DNA of 64,000 nt from Populus alba (GCF_005239225.2 NC_133300.1:14847875-14911874), one strand, 5' to 3'; counted from the first letter of the stretch, positions 9,589 through 21,507 are shown. The notes: generated by a model not told the origin, from the sequence alone. Made by a program: numbers and translations.

Positions 9589-10611
9589 CTTGAGGTATCT
9601 TTCAAGCAAGGTCAACCCCATGTTGTCTTGGCCATTATGATTGTACAATTTCCAGCAGTTAAGACATATGAACTCTGAGCTTTTGGAACTGCTTAGCTTT
9701 ATCGGATCTGGAATTGTTTTTAGGCTTATACAACCATTCAAATATACCATTTGAACTTTAGATGGAACCTCAGGCAATGATTCAAGCATCGTGCAATCCT
9801 CCAAGACAAGCATTTCCAGTTCAAAAAGCTGATTTATGCTTTTAGTTAGGCTAACAAAGTTATTCTGGCTTAGATCTAAAGACCTCAATGAAGATAAGCA
9901 GCCAATATCTTCAGGAAGTGCCCCTTCTCTTAGATTGCAAGCGCGTAAACCCAGTACTTCTAAAGAACACAGACCAGACAAAGAAGGCAGCACAACTATT
10001 CTCTTACATCCATCCAAAGATAATACTTTAAGATTCTTTAAAATAAAAATGGATGCTGATAGTTGTCTTATTGAAGTTCCACTTGCATCAAACTCCTCCA
10101 AACTTTCAACTTCCCCCAAATTCTCTGGTATATATTTAAATTCAGAGCAGCCAGAAAGATCAAATTTTTAAGGGATTTCAAACAACCTATGCTACTTGGA
10201 ATGCTTTCAAGGTTCTTGCACTTGTTCATGCTCAATAGACCTAAGCCAATCAAATAATGAATCGATGAAGATAGTTTTGTAATACCAGTCTCATCCAAAT
10301 GAAGCACCAGCAATTCATTCATGTTTCCTATTATATCTGGAAACTTCTCAAGTTTTGAGCAGCCATCAAGCGTGAAAACATTAAGTGATTCCATTTCTAG
10401 ATTGTTTGGGAGAATCCTAATACTTTTACAGTTCACAAGATTCACAAATTGAAGCTTCTTGTGAGTGCGCAGTGATGGATGGACCTCAGACAAACTTGTA
10501 CAACCTTCAAGAATCAGACTCTCGAGATTTTGGAAATTCCAGTAAAATCTGGAGTCTTGGTCATTGTATAGTGAGTTGCTGAGAATTGATGATTTTCAAA
10601 TTAACTGCACT
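9589..10611 (-). pseudogene. TNL-A LRR exon (frameshifted)
   Basis: Two overlapping frames (about 10490-10068 and 10119-9589) cover TNL-type LRRs such as '[19 protein letters not shown]'. A one-base loss near 10165 separates them, and extra bases near 10530-10590 break the first repeats. Confidence 0.8.
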
Positions 10612-10716
10612 CTGCAATCAGGCAGGGGGAGAAGAAAATATGGGATGCTACTATCATAAATATTACTAGGAAAACGATAAAAAAAATACAAAGGCCCTTA
10701 AATTAGGTGATGTCAC

Positions 10717-10995
10717 CTTACGCCCATACCATAATTGCTCAATCCTACTGTTATCCATGTGAAGTTTCAACTAAGCTCATCTACCTGTAAACCAGCTGGC
10801 AATGAATTTTAAAGGGTAAGAATGCCATTCAAGAAATCTTAGCTTATTGGAAGGATTTTCAGGTCCTTCATAAAGCTGCACGTTGTCGATTTTGAGCAAT
10901 CTTAGTCTGCTCATTTTAGAGAAGGCTTTCATGTTCCATTGTGCCTCTTTTATTCCAGGCATGTCCAGGAAAATGGCTTCTATTTTTTCTTTTCC
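10717..10995 (-). pseudogene. TNL-A linker exon (frameshifted)
   Basis: Starts [20 protein letters not shown], as in the homologous exon of TNL-B. Three extra single bases near 10769, 10777 and 10806 destroy the reading of '[20 protein letters not shown]' found in TNL-B. Confidence 0.8.
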
Positions 10996-11108
10996 CTGTT
11001 AACCAAAAAGGGAATACAAGTAAAAAACAAATACAAAGTAGAGATGGAGCGTAAATTAAAATAAACTTCATGAAATCTTATGGATAATGTTCTCTATCAG
11101 TTACTCAC

Positions 11109-12201
11109 TGTGCTGTCCATCAGTGCAAGGCAGGCATCCTCGTATGTCCACAATCTACTGCGCCTTCCAGGCTCTTCAGGGGATTCACAACGAACAATTT
11201 CCTTACCCAGTATCTGTAATAAATTATGCATCCAGACTTGATCCCGAGAGACACTTATGAGAGATCTCTCAATAAGAACTGGTATTCCAATACCTGCATG
11301 GAATCCACGGCTTTCAAGTATCCTTGTTATTCGATCAATTTTAAACCCCATCAGGAAACATGCAATGTCTAAAAATATTTTCTTATCTGATTCATGGAGA
11401 CCATCAAAACTAATGCGAAGCACATCAATAATTTTGCCATCAGGAATCTCATTCATTCTATTAATTGCACCTCTCCATTCAGGGATACTTCTTGCATACA
11501 AAAACGAATCTATAACTTCAATAGCTAGTGGAAGGCCATTAGCATAACCCACAACTTGCTTTGATAGTTCCACAAAATCTTCAGCAGGCTGGTCATTTTT
11601 GAAAGCTTTCTGGCTAAACAACATAAGAGCATCATCATCATTCAATTTTTCAGCCTCATAAATTTTAGTATCATCATTTCCAGTTAACACATTTGTATCT
11701 CTGCTTGTTATGATCATTCTGCTCCCTGAACCAAACCATCTAGGCTCCGCAGCCAAGAATTCTAGTTGTTTTTTGTCATCTACATCGTCAAGGATAAGAA
11801 TAATCTTTTTAAGTCGTAACCTCCGCTTTATCATCTCAATCCCTCTATAAGAATCCCATACAGAAGCACGTTCCATTAGGATTTCAGAAAGAAGTTGTTC
11901 CTGTAAATGGTGTGGTCCATCTTTCTTAGCAAAAACTTCTCTGACATTTGCTAAGAAGCAGTTGCCTTCAAATTGCCAACGAATCCTATCGTATAGTACC
12001 CTTGCAATAGTTGTCTTACCTATGCCACCCATTCCGCAAATCCCTATGAAGATTGTTTTGCCTACTTCTTCACCTATATAGCCATTTAATACCTCTACAC
12101 GAGAATCTATTCCAACTAATTTTTTGCTAATTGTTGGCAGAGTGACGCTTAGTTTGTACGATATGTATTCAACAATTATTTTAATTGATTCCGATTCATT
12201 C
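11109..12201 (-). CDS. TNL-A NB-ARC exon (open, part of a broken gene)
   Basis: 1093 bp, the same length as the TNL-B exon, with conserved acceptor (tatgcag before GAATGA) and donor GTGAGT. Motifs: P-loop [12 protein letters not shown], kinase-2 'IILILDDVDD', RNBS-B 'SRMIITSRD', GLPL 'ANGLPLAIEVI', TIR-type RNBS-D '[11 protein letters not shown]'. The MHD position reads MHN (in '[10 protein letters not shown]'). The exon is open, but its upstream and downstream partners are damaged. Confidence 0.85.
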
Positions 12202-13607
12202 CTGCATAGGAGGGTGCAAAACATTAATCATGCAATGTGCAAAAATCAAATCAGATAGTGATAATGGGAAGATAAACATTAGCATATTGTAGCTCGAAAA
12301 TGTATTGCTGTTAGCCGAAAATTAATACACCAAACTTTGAGAAAAATAGGGCCCTGATAATAGATAGCTTCAAGAACATAGAGGAAAAGGAAAGAATAAA
12401 CTGAAAAAGGAACCAGGATTGTATTGATGCTAAGAATGATTCGTACAATAGCTATCTTATTACCTATAGAATCACACAGTTACTACAGAAGCATGCATAC
12501 AAGAACAAAAGCTAGGAAATAAAATATCCATTAAGTTTGGTTTTAACAGACCAAAAGGCAAAAGAAGTTCTATCATATTTTTTGTCGACCACAATGTTAT
12601 TTTTATAATTATTTTTTAACAAAAAAAATCAATTATAGTATTTTGAGTTTTTTCCCATATTAGCATAGCCTGAAGAAAATTTCCCAAACTGACATAGTTT
12701 AAGTGGTTACGCAAATCCAATCCATGCACCTTGAGATGCACTGATATCACATATACTTCTCACAACCCAACAAAGAAAGAAAGGAAGATTTTTTTGCGTT
12801 AGTGATGCCTATGCAATTGATGAAAAGTTTTTTTTCCCACCTATAGTATTTTGAGAAATAATTTTTTTCATGGGAAAAAATTCATGTAGCTTATATGTCA
12901 TTAAAAAATACTAATGATAAGTTGCCACTTGTTGAAAACTTCACTTTAATGTGTAGTTCTTTAACTAGATTTTTGGCCTCCAGGGTTGGATTATTTTTTC
13001 TAATCTTTAAAGAATATAATAATATTTTGACAGTAAAAATTTCAATACATGCTTTAAAAAACACTTTTAAAATATTAAGATAATAATATATTAGACGACG
13101 ATATATTTATTTAAAAATATAATTGTGATGACAACACACTAGATTGACCTGGAGCAACTATGGTTAACTTGTGAAACTCACAAATCCGAAGCACAAATCC
13201 ATGAAAACTCCATGGAACCCATATCAAAATAAAATAGCTCCCGATTTCAATCAACCAAATATTAAAAGCTAAACATAAAAAAATTATTGAATTAAAAAGG
13301 ATTTTTTAAAAAATAGTAGCTAGATTGAACAAAGAATGAGAAATAAAAAGACTTAAGATAACCCCGATTATTTTAAAAATTATTTAAAAATCTTATAGAA
13401 AACAAATAAAAAAATTAATAGAGCTCAGTCTTTAATTAAATTAAATATTGAATAATAAAACAAGAAAAAAAAATGATTTTTTTTTTTTAAAAAAAAACCT
13501 AGACAAATCTCCTAAACCTAGGTTAGTGTCCTAAATTCTCAATCCATTAAATCCTAAATCTAGACTCAACCAAAAAGCTTAATTCAATATTAAAGTATGA
13601 AATAAAA

Positions 13608-13657
<50 letters not shown>

Positions 13658-15006
13658 TATATATTATATATATATGAGTTTTTTAAAAACTTGCCAAGGT
13701 AAAAAAGCATAACAATAAAAAATGAAGGATGAAATCGCCAAAAAAGTAAAATGAAAATAATCTCACATAAAATAAATAGTAATCAAAAGAATGAGAATCA
13801 AATATAATATATTAAAAAATTAAAAAGTATAAAATTAACAACAAATTTCAATTCTAAAAAATAATTCAAATAAAAAAATATCAACTGAAAGAAAATAGAC
13901 CAAATATGAAAAAAAAAAAAATCAGATTGAAGGGTTACTATACAAGTTTAGAAGGTCGGGTGCGGAATTCAAAGAATAAAAAGAAAAGAAAAGAAAAGAA
14001 AAGTCATTTGGTGTCAAACCAGAAAGAATTACTCCACACATGCCACTCAGAGAGGCAGGTCATGTCGTGGTGAATTAAAAAACATCAATGAAGGTTTTTT
14101 TTTGGGTGTCATAAGTCATTGCTCATGCTGCTTAAATAAGACAGAACAACTTACTCGCTTGTGTATTCTACAAACAAGTCAACCACTTTTTTTTTTTTTT
14201 TCACAAAAAAAGAAGAAGCATGAATAAGCCCTTGAAGACAAGGTAAGTATTTTTTAATTTTAAAGGAAATAAAGTTATTGTATTGCACCTAAAAAGTGAA
14301 AAATCTTAAAAGAGCCCCTATAGCTAATTTATTTATTTTTGCTTTTAAAGGCAACTAAGTAATTATACCATTAATAAAAATACCTAACTACCCCTATCAA
14401 TTCTATAATGACTATTGACCCTTATAAAAAAACCCTATTATCCCTAATAAGTAGTCTATTTTTTTAGAATGAAAAATGAGTAAATTCATTGTTACAATCC
14501 ATTAGTAAAAGAAAGACACCTGTCAAATTTTAATTCAAAATAAAAAAATAAAAATATTCACAAAAACAATTATAAATAAATTTGTCTTTTTGATTTATAA
14601 ATAGTTTTGATTTTTTTAATTCAAGATGGAAAATATTTTTATTTTATTTTGAAAAGCTAAAACCAACATATTCAAAAACTTTGGTCAATTTTTTGTTTCT
14701 TATGATGAATTTGTTGTCATTTCTTCACAATTTTTAATTTTTTAAGCTAACTTTTTTTTTTGTTCATGCTAGATTTGTTTTCCAACTTTTTTATACATTT
14801 TAATTTTTATGTTTAATATTTATTTTATTTTCAAAATATAAAGAAAAACCTAAGAATAGAAAGAAGTTTTATATAAAGATTAGAAATGCTTGATCACTTC
14901 ATATCAAAATTATCATAAAAAAATAAAAATAAAAAATCATGCATATGAAAAAAATACACATTTACTATCATGCTTGTTCATCATGGAAACAATACAGGGC
15001 ATATTT
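12202..15006 (-). other. TNL-A intron 1 region, expanded AT-rich
   Basis: In TNL-B the same intron is 1.0 kb; here about 2.8 kb separate the NBS exon from the TIR homology. It holds AT-rich sequence, a (TA)n microsatellite at about 13612-13672, and a stretch at 13505-13610 that recurs at 46665-46770, where it abuts the truncated NBS of TNL-C. No gene seen inside. Confidence 0.6.
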
Positions 15007-15469
15007 GACAATCTTTCCAGTTCCGGACCTTCTCCAAGTTTTCCTTGAAATTTTGTTCATGCTCAACGAAAGCTTCCTCATATTTCCGTTTCCGCTCGGT
15101 TACCTCTGAGGGATCCACATCATAAAAAACTGGCAGAACAGTTTGGCCCATCTCTTTCATGCACTGAACAATCTTGACAAGTTCATCCAAGCACCATGGT
15201 GAAGAAGCGTAATCTCTTGAAAATATAATGACTGAAAACCTTGATTCTTCGATGGCCTTCCAGAGAGCAGGTTCTATGCTCTTTCCTCTCTCGAGCTCCC
15301 TATCATCCATGTATACATCGATGCCTCTCTGTTTCAGATTAGAATATAGATGACTAGTAAAGTTGTTCCGGGTGTCTTTGCCTCTAAAACTAAGGAACAC
15401 ATCATACATATATAGTGGAGGAGAAGAAGATGAAGATGAGGTTATCCCTTGTACGCTGCTGGAAGCCAT
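14981..15469 (-). CDS. TNL-A TIR exon; could encode a TIR-only protein of 162 codons
   Basis: The ATG is at 15467-15469. A Ser-rich leader precedes the TIR: '[16 protein letters not shown]', '[19 protein letters not shown]', '[19 protein letters not shown]' with the catalytic-type Glu, and '[13 protein letters not shown]'. Homology to TNL-B stops at 15007. About 80 bases present in TNL-B, including the last 45-50 coding bases and the GT donor, are missing, and the frame runs eight codons further to a stop. Plant TIR domains are NAD-cleaving enzymes in immune signalling, and short TIR-only proteins exist in plants; that this one is expressed is conjecture. Confidence 0.65.
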   Translation of the reverse strand: MASSSVQGITSSSSSSPPLYMYDVFLSFRGKDTRNNFTSHLYSNLKQRGIDVYMDDRELERGKSIEPALWKAIEESRFSVIIFSRDYASSPWCLDELVKIVQCMKEMGQTVLPVFYDVDPSEVTERKRKYEEAFVEHEQNFKENLEKVRNWKDCQICPVLFP

Positions 15470-16045
15470 GAAAATCCCTATAGAGATAAATTAGTACCGA
15501 TCCTTCTAGCCTCAACTAGCTCGCTTGGTTCAGCAATTGCTTTCCAAGCTATTTTGTATAAGGCCTGCCCTGTGGTCAAACATGAAACAGAAGGTAAGAT
15601 CAAGAAATTCGGAAATTGAATATAGTAATCTACCAATTAGCAATTTCAAGCTGGAACATGTATAATTCTACTTTCTGATTCACCAAATGTCTACGAGTAT
15701 TACACGAATCCAGACGAAACAAACCGTGTGGTAAGTGTTGGCTAAAGAGGCACAAGATCCAGCCAAGCCCAGTATTTTTTCTTCTTATGGTATCTTAGTA
15801 ACCAACTTCCAAAGCCCTTTTCTTTCTTTTTATTCCAATGACTTCGAATTTTTTCCGGTTACTTTAGGTCAAGAACTCGTACCGGTAAGTTTCCTGGATT
15901 TTCTTACGGATCTTTTTCTTACACTGTAAAGAAGATGAGTTTCGGTGGAGAAAAAGCAAAAGGAGAAATGAAAGGGATATCGAAATTTGAGTTGCACTGG
16001 GCGGCAGAGGCACCTTCCTGTCAAGAGCAGGGGTTGGGACACACA
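15470..16045 (-). promoter_or_regulatory. 5' leader and proximal promoter of TNL-A (shared block)
   Basis: Near-identical to 37981-38480 upstream of TNL-B and 47432-47990 upstream of TNL-C. On the minus strand a good intron acceptor (tttgaccacag before GGCAGGCC, about 15575) precedes a stretch open as GQALYKIAWKAIAEPSELVE, which reaches a stop just before the TIR ATG. A GTAAGA donor-like site lies near 15930. I read this as a spliced 5' leader; it could instead be an exon caught from another gene. Confidence 0.45.
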
Positions 16046-18889
16046 CATCTCAGTTGAAAAGTATTTTTTAATGAATTTTCAAACTAATAACTACAAAACT
16101 CTTACATTAAATATTATAAATTCCCATTGATTTTTTTTTTAAATAAACTTAGCCACCACCCGATGAACTGGAACTAATTAAAGAAAAACAAAAAAACATT
16201 CATATTAAATTGAGTTTAGAATCTCCACCTTTAATATTTTTATCACAAACAACCCAACTTTAATTTCTCTCCGATCCCAAATACCACTTCTTCTCCCTTT
16301 CCCAATATCTCATCTCAAACCTTTTAACAACGGTGCTTGATAATATAATACCAGTTATTTTTTAAAAGTTTATTTTTTTAATTATATTAAAATAATTTTT
16401 TTAATTTTTTAAAAAATAATTTTGATATAAATACGTTAAAACAATTTAAAAATAAAAAAATTATTTTTTTTTTTGAAAAATCAAATTTCCGAACGGTATG
16501 AAACCACTTTCCCAATCCAACTTTTGGATATTGATTCAAATCTCTTTAAGCACTCTGCTACACAAATCATTGGTACCAACACTACTTTTATAGAAAGGCC
16601 TAATTGAAATAATCAAATTCTTTAAAACTTATGTCGTTGTAAGCTTTGATTTTTATGGATATTTCCAACTTCTCTGGTGCACCTTTCAATTTTCCCTAGA
16701 TTTATAAGTTTCCAATTAAAAACTGGTAAGAAATAAGATACACAATTTGCCGCCGCCATAGTTTTCAATAACACTTCCCTTGGTGATGCCATTTTTTTCT
16801 TTCAAGATTGGAGTTTTTCTGCATTTCTATCAATACAAAAACCTCAATTCTTGATCGCCCTCACCTTGTTAGAAACCTTAACCAATGAACTAGCCCCTTT
16901 GTCATCGTTGCAACAGCTCCACTCCTTCACTCCAACCCAAATAGCCATATCAAACCACCACAACATCCACCACCCATACCAGCAGCCCCAACAACCACTC
17001 TACAATCACCTCTTTCCCTCTCGTCAACAATTCAATAATTATAGCTTTGTTGTTAGTAGGTCTTTTCTTTTCATTGCTCCCCCAAAAATTGCATATTGGT
17101 TTTTTTTTTGTCCTTCTTCTTTTGATTTTTTATTTTCATCATTGAACCTTTAATAAAAACTTTATTTCTTTTTAATTTAGTCCTTCAATTCTAATTTATA
17201 ATATATTATACTTTTCAATTTGGTTCTTATTTTTTTTATTTCTAGTTTTTTAGTTGACCCTTTTATGACAATTTTTTTTTCAATTTCATCCTTCAATCCA
17301 AGTTTATTTTATTTTATTGTTTTTAATTTGGTCCTTAATTTATATTTTTGTTTCCGTTTGCCCTTTTGTATAAGTGTTATTTCTTTTTAATTTAGTCCTT
17401 TGATTTTGAATTTTCATCTATTTCTTTTTTTTGTTTGGTCTATATTCTTTGGATTTCTTTCTTTTTTCCCTTTAACTCTTTTATAAAAGTTTTATTGACT
17501 TTTAATCTTACCATTCAATCCAAGTTTATGGTGTGTTATTTTTTTTCAATTTTATCCTCATTATTTTTTTATTTTTTTTTGTTCAAGTTATTTTTTTTCA
17601 GTTAACCCTTCAATTGAAAAAATTTAGTTATACTCTAATTTATTTTTATTCTTATTATTATTTTTTTTAATGTTTAATATACTGGTGCTTGTATAACAAA
17701 ACTGAATCCAACCTCTTGGATAATGGAGCCACGATAGCTTGAACACCAAATGCAAACTCATAAAAATGGTTCTACGTCCAATAATGAAAATTCTTAAGGC
17801 CGCTATGTCAAAATTAAGGCCGCTAATCATTAATGAATCCCAGCCACTCATCTCCCGACACTTTCTACCCGTAATTAAGATAGCATAGACGAAGACTCCA
17901 AGAGATAATCCAATATTTCTTCCTGCTGAAGCACCATTAATTGCCTGCCTCAACTGTAATGCGGTTGATATTAATTGCAGCACTATTAAATGGAAGAGTG
18001 GAGCGTGAACAGTGGAGCCTTGCTTCACTGTCACACTGTTCACTAAAGTGAACAATGGGAGCGAATTTTAATTTACTCGTACTATTTCATGAATAGTGTT
18101 TTTTAATATATTTTGAAAAACTAGTGCGAGTGAATTATTTCATTCATACTGTTCACGTGAACAATATATATATTTTTTAAATTAGTTTAAGGTGAATTAA
18201 ATTTATTCGTACTGTAATCTCAATTTTATTCTTGATAATATTTTACCTAATTTTATTGCACGCGCAAAAAATCATGGAAACTGTAGTTCTTGTCGAATGA
18301 ATTTTGTACGTAATAAAATTGTAATTTTTTTTTAAAATGTTGAGTTTTACTCGAAAAACTAGTATTTAATATTATTTAATAACACTACATAAATTAGAAT
18401 GATACCGCATGATGACGTAACATTTGTGGAATTTGATCGCAATTCCAATTATGTTCTTGTCGGGTCTGACCCAGTTAAAAAAATATTCAGTTTTTATTTT
18501 TATTTTAATTGTGTTTTTATTCAAAATAAAATAAAATTAGAAGGAGATCGCTTGATGACGTAACAAAAAATTCAGTTTTTGTTGTTGCGTGCTTAAGAAA
18601 CCATGAAAAATATAGTCATTGTTGGATAGATTTCGAATGTGATAACATTGCATATAGTTTAATGGAATAATAAAAAATATTTGATATCAATATTATTTAT
18701 TTTCATGATGTAATAATAGTAATTAAATCTACAATATTTAAATTAAAATATTTTTTAATTATTTTATAACCTCAATTTGAAAAGCATTTTTTTTAACCAA
18801 ACACATTAAACTACTTTTTGTTCAACAACTTTTTTAAAACCACAACCACAACAGAAACCTCAATACCAAACATGAAGGCATCACAACTA
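16046..18889. other. Intergenic, no gene recognised; partly duplicated
   Basis: Parts match the spacer beyond TNL-B: about 16020-16590 with 38735-39290, and about 18284-18860 with 39315-39880. From 17100 to 17640 runs a T-rich field of degenerate units such as 'tttaatttagtccttcaatt'. The open frame at 16851-17153 (Gln/His/Leu-rich, low complexity) has no recognisable domain and I do not call it a gene. Confidence 0.5.
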
Positions 18890-19167
18890 GTCTTTTGAAT
18901 CCATCCAAAGATAATACTTTAAGAATGTTTAAAAGCAAAAAGGGATTCTGGCGGTTGTCTTATTGAAGTTCCACTTACATCAAACTCCTCCAAACTTTTA
19001 ACTTTCCCCAAATTTTATGGTATATTTTGAAGTTCAGAGCAGCCAGACAAATCGAGTTTTTAAGAGATTTCAAACAACGTATGCTACTCAGAATGCTTTA
19101 AAGGTTCTTGTAGTTGTTCATGCTCAATACTTTTAAGCCAATCAAATGACGAAATTGATGAAGATAG
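18890..19167 (-). pseudogene. TNL LRR relic E
   Basis: Minus-strand fragment matching the middle of the LRR exon of TNL-B (34290-34545), with internal indels and stops. Its closest relative is relic D at 40010-40250, which shares the change 'tttaagaatgtttaaaag'. No TIR, NBS or C-terminal exon adjoins it. It is followed (19170-19275) by a spacer also found at 49390-49490 left of the CACTA element. Confidence 0.8.
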
Positions 19168-19341
19168 TTTTGTTCTCCATGTAACAAAAAAAGGAAAAGA
19201 AATCCATGACCAATATTGCTTCCCCCCCCTTTTTTTGAATAGAGGAAAAAAGTTTGAAAATTGTTGCTTTTTCATTTTTTTAGATATTCAAATTAACATA
19301 TAAAGATTTGATATTTGAGGGTTTTGTTCAGGTTTTTAAGT

Positions 19342-19346
19342 GACTG
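19342..19346. repeat. Target-site duplication (left) of the gag-only LTR element
   Basis: GACTG before LTR A; the same five bases follow LTR B at 28710-28714. Confidence 0.95.
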
Positions 19347-19639
19347 TGTCGCACCCGACATCGTGGCGGCCCTAAAAATAATTCTCTCAATCATGGAAAA
19401 AAAGAACAGATTCTGGCATCCGGTTCTTTTAGAAAAAATGTCTCGTTTGAGGAGTCGCCACCTAGTATTATGGTCACTAGGAACCCTAGCTGGTCAACAG
19501 AGATTCTATGACTCGGGATTGGTTACGTAAAAGGGAAGATATTATCACCCCTTAAACGTTCTGCCTAAGGCAGACTGCATTGTTGGTTTTGTCTTAAATT
19601 TCTAAATATTTATTAATTTATGATGTGATGATTTGTTTA

Positions 19640-19910
19640 TAATATTCCTGACTCTGGCGCCAGTGAATATTCGAGCTCGAATAATTCCAACTCTGGCGTT
19701 GGTAAAAATTCGTAGCTGAAAAAAATTAGATCAATATTTTTTAATTCCCTACTCTAGCGCCAGTGAATAAATAAAAATAAATTTATTTTTACGCATGCAC
19801 ATATTTTTTATTTTTCTAGCTAAACAAAATAAAAATACAACGAATAAAAATAATATAAATTTAAACTGGTATTTTTATTCCTGACTCTGGCGTCAGTGAA
19901 TAAACCAATA
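19640..19910. repeat. Four-copy CTCTGGCGYCAG motif in LTR A
   Basis: 'cctgactctggcgccagtga', 'ccaactctggcgttggt', 'ccctactctagcgccagtga' and 'cctgactctggcgtcagtga' occur at roughly 19650, 19690, 19750 and 19880. Each has a self-complementary core (TGGCGCCA). The set recurs in LTR B at 26865-27115. The regular array suggests protein-binding or structural sites in the LTR. Confidence 0.7.
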
Positions 19911-20018
19911 AATTTACATTATTTTTATTCATGCATACATATTTTTTTACTTTTATTTTTTTATTTTTTCTGTTTTTATTTTTTGTTTTTCTATTGTTTT
20001 CTATTTTTTATTTTTTTG

Positions 20019-20142
20019 GCTGGGTCCAGCCCAGCCCATGTGGGCTGGGCTGGACCCAGCAGGCCTAGCCGGGTCACAGGCTTGACCCGGCTGGCCATTA
20101 TTTTTTTTACCAGCAGGCGTGCGTGAACAATTCACGCACGCC
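20019..20142. repeat. Three consecutive perfect hairpins in LTR A
   Basis: Hairpin 1 has 20-bp arms at 20019-20038 and 20041-20060 with a 2-base loop. Hairpin 2 has 10-bp arms at 20067-20076 and 20083-20092 with a 6-base loop. Hairpin 3 has 12-bp arms at 20116-20127 and 20131-20142 with a 3-base loop. All arms pair perfectly. The same structures recur in LTR B starting near 27236. Confidence 0.92.
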
Positions 20143-21453
20143 CGCTATAGGAGCATGTAATTAAATTGCCAGAAGAAGGGAAAGCGCAACTTACCTGGTG
20201 CTGGAAGTGGCGATCCGGATTTTTCAGTCTTTCTTGGTCGTCTATCCTTGCCTCAAGATCCCTGCGTTCATTCGTTCCCCTTCTGTCGGTGTTCTCTTCT
20301 GTCAGCTGCTCGTTCCTCTCCTGTTTTTTTTCAGTCTTGTCCTCTGGTTTTGGAAGCTGGTGCTGGAGAAGAGGCAGTCAGTGGGTTTCTTGTTTCAACG
20401 TCCTCCTCTCTACGTCCCTTTTCCTTGTTTTGCTGTGTTATTCCTTGCTTCTCTGTTTTTTTTTTTCCCCTTTCTGTTTTTGTTTGTGCTCTCTGTTTAC
20501 TTCTTTCGTGTTCTTCCCCTCAGTTTTTTTTTTATTCTCAGTCGCTCTCTATCTGTCCTGCCGGTTCCCCCTGGCTTTTTTCGTGCTCCTCGGCTCTACT
20601 CTTGTTTTTCTTTCCCTCGTTTCTGCCCCTTTTCCCTGGTTATTTTTCTGCTTTGTTCTGTGATTTTCTTCCCCTCTCCTGGGTTTTCTTCGCTCTGTCT
20701 TGCTCTCCCCACTGTCTCTGCGTATTATTTCTCTGGATTTATACTCTATTGTCTTCCTGTCGGTTCTGTGTTTTCTTCCCGTTTTATAGCCACAGAATTC
20801 CACCGTTACCAGGTAATCAATCGACTGTTATTGCAGGAGTAATGGTGGCGGCCGGCAGCTGAACCGTTGAAGAAGATGAACAGTGCTGCGTTTAATGGCC
20901 ATTTGCATTTTGGTCCTTGAATTTCTGAAATCATGCAATCAAGCCCCTGGATAAAATGTAAATTTGGACCCCTTTATTTCAGCGCTTTTCCAATGTAGTC
21001 CTTGGATTTTAATTTCGAAATTTGGACCCCAAACCTTAATAGTTCTTCAATTAAGCCCCTGAATAAGTTAATTTAATTAAATTCAAGTCCAATTAAGTCT
21101 AAAACTTATCAATTATCCAATTAAACTCTTAATTGGATTAATTAAATCAATTCCAAGCTCAATTAAGTCTCAAAACTTATCAATTCTCCAATTAAATCCA
21201 TGATTGGATGAATTAAATTAATTTCAAGCTTAATTAAATCTCAAAACTTTATCAATTCTCCAATTAAACCCTTAATTAAACAAATTAATTCCAAACTTAA
21301 TTAGATTAATTCCAAAGTTTAATTAAACCCCAAAACTTCCATTCATATTGCCCTTAACCCAAAAATTAATTCATTCTTCATTTATTTCATTTTACTTGTT
21401 TTCTCATCATCATTATTTTTTTCATCGATTTTTTTATCCTTTTCAATAAATAA

Positions 21454-21484
<31 letters not shown>

Positions 21485-21507
21485 TGGTCAAAAATTGGGT
21501 TATGACA

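Larger units (their letters stand above)
8567..15469 (-). pseudogene. TNL-A: TIR-NBS-LRR-(C-JID)-TIR-like gene, broken
   Basis: Five exon equivalents align with the intact TNL-B: TIR 15007-15469, NBS 11109-12201, linker/LRR start 10717-10995, LRR 9589-10611, C-JID plus TIR-like 8567-9506. The NBS exon is fully open. Damage seen by comparison with TNL-B: loss of the TIR exon's 3' end and splice donor; three single-base gains in the linker exon near 10769-10806; frameshifts in the LRR exon near 10165 and at its 5' end (10530-10590); a shift at the start of the C-JID near 9455-9470; and a 2-base loss near 8680 that ends the TIR-like domain. A full receptor cannot be made, though the TIR exon alone could be expressed. 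Confidence 0.85.
19347..21507 (-). repeat. LTR A (3' LTR in element sense), 2161 bp
   Basis: On the + strand it begins TGTCGCACCCGACATC and ends GGGTTATGACA. It contains four copies of a motif around CTCTGGCGCCAGTGAATA, three strong hairpins, a long C/T-rich tract (20215-20800) and an AATTAA-rich tract. The paralogous LTR B has a changed first GCC motif and a shorter (AAT)n run. Confidence 0.95.

Noticed and set aside
13612..13672. Possible origin or matrix-attachment signal in the TA-rich tract
   Set aside because: It is a plain (TA)n microsatellite in an intron; nothing specific supports a function.
15735..15929. Conserved + strand open frame of 64 codons, repeated at 47690-47884
   Set aside because: Conservation follows from recent duplication of the whole promoter block; the TNL-B copy is not open through this stretch and no domain is seen.
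16851..17153. 100-codon + frame, Gln/His-rich then Phe-rich
   Set aside because: Low complexity, not shared as an open frame with the paralogous spacer, and no start context or domain support.
20166..20862. Three long overlapping + strand open frames, very rich in Phe, Leu, Ser and Cys, repeated at 27383-28076
   Set aside because: They lie in a C/T-rich tract inside both LTRs, run in all three frames at once and have no domain; they result from base composition and would be antisense to the element.
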